The notes beneath the pieces are model-generated. The model saw only the letters and a list, made by a program, of their open reading frames with translations. It did not search any database and was not told the DNA's origin. Both the position numbers and the translations under genes were made by a program. Below, piece after piece: positions 9,097-17,178 of a stretch of DNA of 23,550 nt (position 1 is its first letter; each line of letters opens with the position of its first letter). This DNA comes from Cyclostephanos tholiformis (taxonomy: Eukaryota; Bacillariophyta; Thalassiosirophyceae; Thalassiosirales; Thalassiosiraceae), in assembly GCA_036939975.1 (NCBI GenBank), contig JALLPB010000107.1:1-23550 (forward strand), given 5' to 3'.

Positions 9097-9860
9097 TCAG
9101 ACGAGCTTCCCTTACTGCATCTATCTCTCTATTGGGAGATGTTGGGTAGTTTTTTTCCTCTGACCTCGTAGCACTTTGATGGATTCGGCCTCTGCCGACA
9201 TTCTGTTGAGTAGATGATGGAACCGGAGTCAGGTGCGGCCGTGGAATAGTTGATGCTGGAATACTGTTGGTTGGAAAAATTTGGGTATATTTTTTCACTT
9301 GGCATCGCACCACCATTAGGAGCCGTGCAAAACATACCGGCAGAACAGCCTCGACCTTCGCTGGCGTCAGCTTCGTCATCGAGAGCAGCGGCACGATGAG
9401 GGACAGCCTTGAGTTCAAGCACATAATCTCCCCTAAAATTGCGGACATAGTCATAACCCGCATCTTGAAGTCGGTAGAAAGCGTCGCCGATGTTGTTGTC
9501 AGGCCCCATACCGATTCGGGCATAGTAGTCGTCATAGCTACCCTAGTCGCGACGACGACGTAACCAGCCTTGAACTAGGCTAAGATCGTTTTTTATTGAC
9601 ATACTTGGACGAATTCGGTGTCTGTCGAAAGTCTGTTGAGTAGATGATGCAACCAGAGACGAGAATGACTCCAAAATAGTTGATGTTGGAACAGACTTCC
9701 GACGAGCTTCAGTTACTGCAGCAATCTCTCTTTTGGAAGATGCTTGGTGCATTTTTTCACCTGGCATCGCACCACTTTGACGGATAAGGTTGATGGCAGT
9801 CTGTTGAGTAGATGATGTAACCCGAGTCTGCGGCCTTAGAATGGATGGTGCTGGAATTGA
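9097..9860 (-). repeat. diverged internal repeats within the relic
   Basis: A 24-base core, (T/G)TCTGTTGAGTAGATGATG plus a variable base and AACC, occurs at 9201-9224, 9631-9654 and 9799-9822. On the minus strand it encodes a variant of TSSTQQT each time. A second block with GACGAGCTTC and a T-rich tract occurs at about 9097-9182 and 9696-9783, encoding NREIDAVREARLNR and KREIAAVTEARRKS. The order of the blocks is conserved, so a unit of roughly 170 bases seems to have been duplicated within the former coding sequence and then diverged. Confidence 0.7.
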
Positions 9861-10657
9861 CGAGCCCGGTGAATGAGCCAATGATCTTAATGAGCCTGAT
9901 GATTTCTCACTCTCACAAAAAAAAGGACTTAATCTCGTCAGCAAATCGAATCCGCTGGACTGATCGGATTTGTTCACCAATCTTGAGTTGCATCCACAAA
10001 GTAAATCTCATGAAAGTTCTCCTTCGGACAAAAGCGAATCCTGACTCTTAAATATGCGCATTTAAGCGATCTGTGATTTGGTCATTGTCACTCGAAGACG
10101 GGTAAATTTCGTTCCATATTTTGTCAAAACGGTGATAAAATTGACGGTCGTAGTTATCACAACCGTGTAAGACGAGAAGTGGATACACTCTTCCGCTATT
10201 GTGTAAATTGACATTTCTTCCTGCGATGTTCATCTGGCTTGCCTTTCTTTTTCCTTCCGTCGACGGTGTCCCCTAATAGGAGATGTCAATTTGACTGAGT
10301 CAAATGATTTTGAGAGCGATTTTCTCCTTTCGTCTTTGTTGAAGCGGCTGACGTTCGAAAATACATCGAAATCGCTTTCACAGTCACTGTCAACAATGAC
10401 ACATTGACTATTATTTCAACACCCGCCACGAGCTTCGATGTCTTGTCGAGAGGAAGCTTCAATATCATCGTCACTGGACAGGCTGTATACATCGCCACCA
10501 CAACGGATTTCGGTGACGAGTTGGATTTCATCATCTGAATCTGAATTGAGGCATATCGTTTCATTGTTCATTTGAACATCACCCGTCCACATCCACACCT
10601 TTTCAACTCACACAGCTGACAATTGCCCGAGCATCCAGAACTTGATCCCAATTTGAC

Positions 10658-11881
10658 TCAATCGAGTCTATTGAGAGCACGACCCTTGCCCAAACACGAA
10701 TCGTCCAAGTCCGACCAAGATTTGCGCTCGATGACTAGCAGTAGGACGTACTCCTGCGGACCACTTTGGTCTATGAACAAGCAATCGTCGGCGGGGAGTT
10801 CCCTCACGACAAATGGTACCTTCTCGTCCTCACAACGCATTTTCATCCGTTCGATGAGATGTACGTCCTCACGCGCGTTGAGGCACAACGATAAATTCGC
10901 ATTCGATTTGATATGCGTCTCAATTATATTCCGAAGTGGAATCACACAGTTCACGGCGTTATCAAAATCAGCGCATTTTTCAGCCAGCGCTTCCGCACCC
11001 CGCAATGGCCCCCATTTCTCCACGTCGTCGCCTGCGTTTCGCACTATCTCCTTCCGGACGAACTGTTTCTCCATCAATCCATCCATACAAGCGAATGCGT
11101 TCCGACCACATATACGTACCTTGTCGTACAGGTTCGATCTGCACATAATTTGGGCCATGCGCTTCAACTGGTCCTCGGTGAGCGTCAATAGTCGTCGACC
11201 GTTGGAATGCCGGTGCCTTGAATGCCTGGCCAAGTGTAGAGTAGCGAGCACCGCGAACGGGCCAGAATCATATTGAAGGATATAAGATGCTGCGCGTGCG
11301 GGCGACGATGCGGCGCCCACCTCAGATAATTCTCTATCATTATTCGACCCGCTCCCATTCGAACGCGAGGGCGACCTCTGTCGTCTTGGCGGTATATTCG
11401 CAAGATACGCGATATTACGAGTGTCCGCGGCGGCATAATCGTCGCATCCTACCGAGCTGTCCCGCCGTCCCGTGGTGCAATGACGGGCATGATCGCGTCT
11501 TACGAACTCCTCCAACCAATCTATCTGTGGTGAATCGTATCGGGGAGTGAAGAAATGCCCGGTCAATCCCGAGGAGGAGAATTCCCGCCTGACGTTTGAC
11601 TGTATTCTCAACTTTTCCTCAAATAATATCCAATCGGTCGTTGGATTGCCATCCTTTTTCATCGGTTTGAAGATGTGCGATTGTTGTTTGAAGGCGCCCC
11701 CGCGTCGTCGTTCGCCTCCATTGGTCGATGTCGTTCCGTCGTCGTTGCCGTCCCCCCCCCCCCCCCCCCCCCCCGTTCCCCCCGTCCACACGTTGTATTT
11801 CTCCAATGCCACGAATAGGGACTGACAGTCGTCGCATTTTGGCAAATCGTGTACATGATACCCGTCCTGCCTTTGTAACAC
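10658..11881 (-). pseudogene. longest open segment of the ERCC4-type relic, with nuclease core
   Basis: This 407-codon open stretch has the best preserved part of the relic. It starts after a stop at about 11905, so the visible first ATG/TTG is not a natural start. It contains a CxxC pair (KCDDCQSL), a glycine run coded by 23 consecutive C on the plus strand (11752-11774), a helical region around GPLRGAEALAEKCADF, and the catalytic sequence VIERKSWSDLDDS. It ends at a TGA, but the frame goes on with VKLGSSSGCSGNCQLCELK, which belongs to the same domain. The ERK and D residues of the nuclease site are intact, so loss of function comes from the stops, not from the active site. Confidence 0.6.
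11752..11774. repeat. homopolymer of 23 C
   Basis: An uninterrupted C run, followed after GTT by six more C. On the minus strand it would encode polyglycine within the ERCC4-type relic. Its length is prone to slippage and to sequencing error, so the frame across it is unreliable. Confidence 0.9.
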
Positions 11882-12327
11882 ATTCTTGATGGTGGCAAGG
11901 GTTTATGGTCCTCGCCTTTAGCTTATCGCTGTCCCAATACGTCCACATCTCGTGATTTTGGATCGTTCTCCACGTGTGCCGGCGTACTGCAATATTCTCA
12001 TCAAGTGTTCCATAATATTCCTACCCCCCTCGGGTAATTTCTTGATATCTTCCTAATCCTTGAGGCACGCCGATACCGCCGCCGACATCGCCGGACTGCG
12101 ACAGCACTCGAGTAACGCGCCGTCGTCGATATTGTGACTCCCGATCGAGCTATTCGGTGGCAGTTCGTGATTTCCGTGATATTATCCTCGCGTGCGTCGT
12201 GCACGGTGTGGAATATTTCTCCTGTATCGTCTCCAATCGTTCCGACGAATCGATTGATAGGCGATCGATCTTATTCGGGTAATGATACCCCCGACGTTGG
12301 ACGGACGTATAAGGACACCTGAACCAT

Positions 12328-12663
12328 GATGTTACCTCTCGAGACCTCCCATTTACTACCTTGACGACAATGACATGGATGGGGCGGGCGAAGGCGAGTT
12401 CCTCCTCTCTAGGGATGGACGATCTGAAGGACCTATGGAGCGAAGGGCGAGTCGTAACAAGCTTTTGTTCTCTCTTTATTTCCACCTCTCTCTAAAACGT
12501 GTGTGTTTTGAAAAAAATTTCTCAACTCCTCTTGTTGGTCTGTCCTTAGTAAAACGAGCTCAAAATTCCGCCGAATTTCTAAAGGGAGGAGCGGCATCCA
12601 TTTTTTTTTTATTCCTCACCGCAAATCGGGGTCTCCACCCCTATCCAAGTGAGCACGATCACG
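12328..12663. other. divergent region upstream of the MOSC gene
   Basis: The region lies between the probable start of the ERCC4-type relic (-) and the MOSC-domain gene (+). It has several short AT-rich stretches (about 12505-12530 and a T10 run at 12600-12610). No RNA gene or convincing coding segment was found. It presumably carries the promoter of the MOSC gene. Confidence 0.4.
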
Positions 12664-13402
12664 ATGTCCCGGCCCACGACGACGACACGTCGTCGTCGTC
12701 GCTCGAGTCCCCTCGCGAACATCGCCCACGTCGTGGCCGCAATCGTCGTCGCGATGTCGTCGATGTCGTCGTCTGGTCGGGGGGCGAGGGCACCGTCCTC
12801 GACGAATCATCCCCGCCAATCATCATCCGCCTTCCTCTCCCATCGCCATCGTCATGACCCATCCTCGCTGGCGGGACGGTCGTCGCATTCGTCGTCGTCG
12901 TCATCCGTCTCCATCGTCGGGGGGAGGGGGGGGGGATGGATCGGCAGAAGCGACGTCGGCATCATCGACCGCGCGTCGATAATAACGAGGACTCTCGCGT
13001 CGAATTCGGCATACGACGTAGTCGATCGCGACGACGATGGAGATCGGGGGGACGGTCGCGTGATACGAGTCGCGGCGCGGCCGTATCAAATGTCGAACGG
13101 ATCGTTCCCGTCCTCGCCTTACTACACCCCACGCAAGCCGTCGTTGCCCTCCATACGGGTCAACGAGGACGGCGCGCTGGGGGATTACAACCACTATCGG
13201 ACCGTCGCCATGCGATCCACGCGCGATAGGGCGCTGTCCATACTGACCGCGGACGTCGGATCGTACGTGCGAGGACTCGATGGCGGATACTACGCATCTC
13301 CCGGGGGATATGCGGATGGCGATCTCGGCGAGAACTTGCTGGTGGATGGCGTGGACCTGAATTACTTCGAGGTTGGGAAGACGTATCGATTCTCCCCATC
13401 TT

Positions 13403-13433
<31 letters not shown>

Positions 13434-13752
13434 TTCGTCTTCGTCGTCTTCGAATGTGGGCGTCGCGAGGGGCATCCTCAACGTCCTCTCCTCGACGACG
13501 AGTGCCACAACCGACGAGGACGTTATCGTCGAGATCACCGAACCGATTGTGCCGTGCGGCAACCTATGCAGGCTCCCGTACGTCGTCGATCCAAAGAGGA
13601 TGGGCCCGAAGGAACGCATATTGAGGTGTCAGTACTTTTTGGAATCGTTGGGGAAGAGGGAGGGATTGAGGGGATGGTATGCCAAGGTTTTGCGTGGCGG
13701 GACGATACGTGTCGGCGATACGGTGTCGGCCGTCTCCCTCGTACCGGCGTAG
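12664..13752 (+). CDS. MOSC-domain protein with N-terminal leader, possibly plastid
   Basis: A single exon of 362 residues from the ATG at 12664; an in-frame GTG five codons upstream is unlikely to be used. The C-terminal half fits the MOSC (molybdenum cofactor sulfurase C-terminal) fold: DLGENLLVDGVDL (about 221), EVGKTYRF (about 236), VEITEPIVPCGNLC with the conserved cysteine region (about 297), GLRGWYAKVLRGG and IRVGDTV near the end. MOSC domains are found in Moco sulfurases, mARC reductases and YiiM-type proteins, where they bind the cofactor or sulfur. A run of serines, coded by TCG repeats (13393-13452), is inserted inside the domain. The N-terminus has five arginines, a hydrophobic segment (17-31) and SSSAFLSH (53-60), resembling the diatom plastid motif, though it lies about 25 residues after the hydrophobic segment. 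No molybdopterin or PLP domain accompanies it. Confidence 0.8.
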
Positions 13753-13924
13753 TAGGATGGATTACAAAATCTACTAATGACTCTATGTATACTAAATTCC
13801 TATATTTATTGAACGCATAGCTCCGAACTTTGATTGGACCGTGATGTAGACACAGATCTCACATGATGCAACAATGCAACAACAAGGCACACCCATGAGT
13901 GTACATCATAGTCCATCGTTGGGA

Positions 13925-13944
13925 GGGGGGGGGGGGGGGGGGGG
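13925..13944. repeat. homopolymer of 20 G
   Basis: A G run just downstream of the DUF2828 relic's C-terminal end (its stop is at 13965 on the minus strand) and 170 bases after the MOSC stop. No function is apparent. Confidence 0.9.
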
Positions 13945-13964
13945 CTACAACTGTGTGTCTGGCT

Positions 13965-14775
13965 CTAAGTTGAAGTCGAAGATGAGAATTCTTCCCAAGA
14001 ACGGGCATTTTTCAAGATGGGGCTAAACATGTCCATGTTACCAGCCATGAATGCCTCGAGCAAGCTCAATGAGAATCCGCTGAGCCATTTTTCTTCATGG
14101 GCACACCTTTCATTGCACGCAGATTCCAGTAAACGATTTGTAGAGCAGACAGGTACCATGCATCCTGCCACCTACAAGCCAATGACTCTTATGTAGTCTC
14201 CAAAGGCATTGCCCAATACCCACGTGCCTCATCAAACTGCATGTTGCTAAACATGCACACCTTGATGGTGACAGCTCACTCCGGTGGCAGGGCATGCTGG
14301 ATGCAAAATTCAAGCAACAAGTCCATGATAGCATCAAAGTTGGTGTTCATTCCCCAAGGCATATTCCCAACCCAAGCCACTCGCTTGGCCTGCCCTCTTC
14401 TTTTATGGTGCAGTCTAGGTTGTTTGCCACTGTGAGGAGCTGGGGTCAATGATGGAATGTGAATATTTTACCAAAGATAGGGCTGCCATTTGGTGCAAAC
14501 TAGGCTAGGAGCAGCAATAGTGCAATGAAAATCTCCATGGGTTTGCCTCTCATGAACCCGCTCACATTGCAGACAGAGATTACTAACTCTTCATTATCCT
14601 GACCTGAATGCACCTGAATAAGGTGCGTGACTAGACCGTGTCAATGTAGGTCCACATCAACGGAGTCTGCCTTGGCATCCCCTGTCACTACTGTGTGCAG
14701 GAGAAGTGCACCAGAGTGGACAAGGGGCTTTTTGCTGGCTTGGACAGCCTCATGCAAATCCGGCAAAAAAAACAA
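13965..14775 (-). pseudogene. decayed DUF2828 (vWA-like) gene, C-terminal half
   Basis: On the minus strand the pieces occur in the order of the DUF2828 family: DLHEAVQASKKPLVHSGALL (about 14760-14700), ELVISVCNVSGFMRGKPM (about 14580-14530), VAWVGNMPWGMNTNFDAIMD (about 14375-14320), VTIKVCMFSNMQFDEARGYW (about 14270-14205), QIVYWNLRAMKGVP (about 14140-14100) and WLSGFSLSLLEAFMAG (about 14085-14040), ending NARSWEEF and a stop at 13965. DUF2828 proteins have a von Willebrand A-like domain with a metal-binding DxSGSM motif; their role is unknown. Here the motif reads NVSGFM, so metal binding is probably lost. In-frame stops TGA (14276) and TAA (14189) and a frameshift near 14090 show that the gene is not functional as it stands. 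Confidence 0.65.
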
Positions 14776-17178
14776 TCATGCGACCGTTGACAGCGCAACC
14801 TGTCTTGGCAGGTTGGTCCCATTGTTCTGGATGGTTCTGTGCAGCTGTATGAGATGGAGACGGAGATGGAGATGGCAACGGTGCCATCCCTGTCGCCGTG
14901 TTGATCTCACCCATCGCTGTCAACATCGCCGTTTCGCCCTTGCTTTCACCATCGCCATATCCGTCGCAGTCACCGTCAACGTCGCCAACGCTGTTGCTTT
15001 TGCTGTTGCTGTTGCTGTCCCCATTGCCATCGTTTTTGCACTCGCCTGTTGCTGTTGTTATCGCCGTCGCTGATTTTAAAGGTTGATTGTTGATCGCCAT
15101 GGTCACGCCCTCGCATCGGGTCCTGCAGTCAATGTCGCCTTTGCGGCTGCACCCTCAGGCGTTAGATTACGAGATATCAGCTCAAAGTCAAAGGGGAACG
15201 TGGGATTTGCGTACTCGCCAACAGGACCGGCGGCGGCCTGCCTCTACTTCCATTGAGGATCACTTTTGGGACATTGTCGGGCATGCTCGGCCTCACCGTG
15301 ACGTACAGCGCCATCGAGGAGACGTCCTCCTCCCTATTGTCAGTGGCGACAACAACAGTGTCGCCGAGAAGATCCGGCAATTGCAGCGAGGCCCATCCGA
15401 CAACCTACTTGGCCCTCTCCTCCTCCCGCCACTGGGGCCCCGTTGACGGCGCCTCCTCTGCCGCCGCCGGCATCAGCGGCGGCGCGGTTGCTGCTGTGGC
15501 GTACGACGTGGGCACTAGCGGACAATGACAGCGCGTTGAGGCAAGGGCAGCCACTGCCGCCATCCGAGGAGACATTGTCCCGTCCGACAACAAGTAGTCG
15601 TTGGCCGTATCCGCCACCAACAATGATGACCATTGTCTAATTTGCGTAGGGGAAAAGCAGAGGAGAACGTCCCTTGCCTCCCTCACAAGTTCGTATTCCA
15701 ACCTTTCCATCATGGAAATGTTCATTTTTGTCGTGTTGTCATTGTTGGGCCGCTTCCACCACCTCGCTGCACTGATTGATTGTTTTGTTGATACGATGAA
15801 AAACGGGGGCACCATCGTTGTTGCCCATCGATCACGCCGATCGATGCCATGACCCCTTGCCCTCCACGTCATCGTGGCATACTGCCCTCCCCGTCCTCTG
15901 TTCCCGACGACCCCTGGCATTGATGTGTCCCACTTATCGGACACGGCAATGGCTGCTGTAGTTGTTGCCGTCATCATTTGTTGTCCCCTGTCAGATGACT
16001 CTTTGTCATTGTCATCGGCCGTCCTCCAGGGAGGATGATGCCACCCCCCCCTCCTCCTCCTTCTCCTCTGTGTGACCGCTGGTGCCGGGGGGCGGCCATT
16101 CAAATACCGTGTGGTGGTCCGACCACCGACCCAACCATAAAACCCGCCCCCCACCCTCTTTTCATTTTCCATCATCCCTGCCACTTTTTGCAAGTCTCTT
16201 CACCTTATCACTGGTTTGAAGGGATTGCTTGCACTTGCAAATAAACTTGTAGAAGCTGTCCCTGACCTCATTGGACATCCATCCACCCACCATGGCTCCA
16301 TCCCCACCAGAGCTCTTCACCTTTAGCTTTGTGCTTAGATGATTCACCTCACATCTGAGCTCCCAGAAATGAATTTACAATGTACCTTCCGAAGCACTTT
16401 CTCTTCGGCATTTGCAAATGTAAACTTGAGGGCCACCTGGCTATCCTCCTTCTTCTTCCTGCACACCGCTTTGGCACATTTCTGTCAAATCTGGGTATGG
16501 TGGCTCTTGTGCCTACCAGCAGCAGCATTGGCCTCGAAAGAGCCCCATAGAATTTGCGGTAGGAGGGCCAAAAGCATCTTGTAGAGATTTGATATATGTT
16601 GTAAATGATTTCAATAAATGAGATTGATTTCATGAATGGATCCATGCTGTGCAGGTGTCAACAATGATTGGTTCTCAATCCTATCTTCATCATCCAGCTC
16701 ATCTTCATCCATAGCGCATGTCAGTAAGTAACTGTCAGTCCTCTGACTTGTCAGTTGGTGAACTGTGCCTATCTACTTCCGAGTAACTCACAATACAGCC
16801 TACGCTCCTCTTGTTGGATGCTATTGCTTTTCTTCTTTGTGAATTTATGACAGCTCCTTCTCCTCATTATTGGTAGGGATGCAAGCTGCTGAACTCTGAA
16901 TTCCAAAAATTAGCACAAATGGATTCTTTATTGATAAATAGACGAGGCACTTCTCATTGAGTATCACATAGGCATGATATCAGACTATTCCTTTTCACTA
17001 TTTTGCTATTTTATTGGACCTATCGGAACATGAATAAACATGTAAATCTGGTAGATGAATGAGCCCACAGCGAGGTACATACTATTACAGGGGTAGTTTT
17101 AAGCTTGTTGTCCCTGAATATTGTGACTCTTAAAATAAGAAAAATGAAACAGCTCGAAACATAGACTTGCTACGCATT
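14776..17178. other. long region without an intact gene, possible N-terminal traces of the DUF2828 relic
   Basis: Between the DUF2828 C-terminal half and the YrdC-like gene there is no complete gene. 14860-15075 is low-complexity DNA of GTCGCCGT/TTGCTG-type units. On the minus strand 16590-16370 reads NLYKMLLALLPQILWGSF, a stop, then KCAKAVCRKKKEDSQVALKF, and about 16710 begins MDEDELDDEDRIENQSLL. These resemble coding sequence and may be the N-terminal part of the DUF2828 relic, but I am not sure. A 262-codon frame at 16193-15405 (-) shows biased composition and no known motif. From 16740 to 17178 I see nothing recognisable. Confidence 0.35.
14860..15075. repeat. low-complexity hexamer-like repeat
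   Basis: Degenerate units such as GTCGCCGTT, CCATCGCC, GTCACCGTC and TTGCTGTTGCTG succeed each other. One strand reads as Gly/Asp/Ser/Asn-rich peptide and the other as Val/Ala/Leu-rich peptide, as expected for any such repeat. It is inserted upstream of, or within, the DUF2828 relic. Confidence 0.7.

Larger units (their letters stand above)
8354..12327 (-). pseudogene. decayed ERCC4-type nuclease gene with RanBP2-type fingers and zinc knuckle
   Basis: A trail of protein-like segments in shifting frames runs down the minus strand from MVQVSLYVRP (12327) to RRKQKIRRLQ and a stop at 8354. In order these are: an N-terminal part with EDIKKLPEGGRNIMEHLM (about 12050-11990); DLPKCDDCQSLFVALEKY (about 11850-11800); an ERCC4 nuclease core with VPFVVRELP and ERKSWSD (about 10730), the latter matching the catalytic ERKxxxD; a cysteine-rich NCQLCELKRCGCGRVMF; acidic stretches; a repeated region; two RanBP2-type fingers (9046-8920); a C2HC knuckle, CGACGHEDHTRAN...CP; and a charged coiled coil. 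Breaks include in-frame TAA (12271), TAG (12053), TGA (10658) and TGA (10416), plus several frameshifts. No set of GT-AG introns removes the stops I checked. ERCC4-family enzymes cut branched DNA in repair. An unassigned multi-intron gene or assembly errors are less likely alternatives. Confidence 0.65.

Noticed and set aside
10416..10660. Selenocysteine at the in-frame TGA codons
   Set aside because: The same relic also has TAA and TAG stops and frameshifts, so decay explains the TGAs without recoding. I kept the point only as a low-priority check.
15405..16193. 262-codon open frame on the minus strand
   Set aside because: The composition is biased (Arg/Ala/Thr-rich from GC-rich repeats) and no motif was recognised. 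The open length can arise by chance in this low-complexity DNA.
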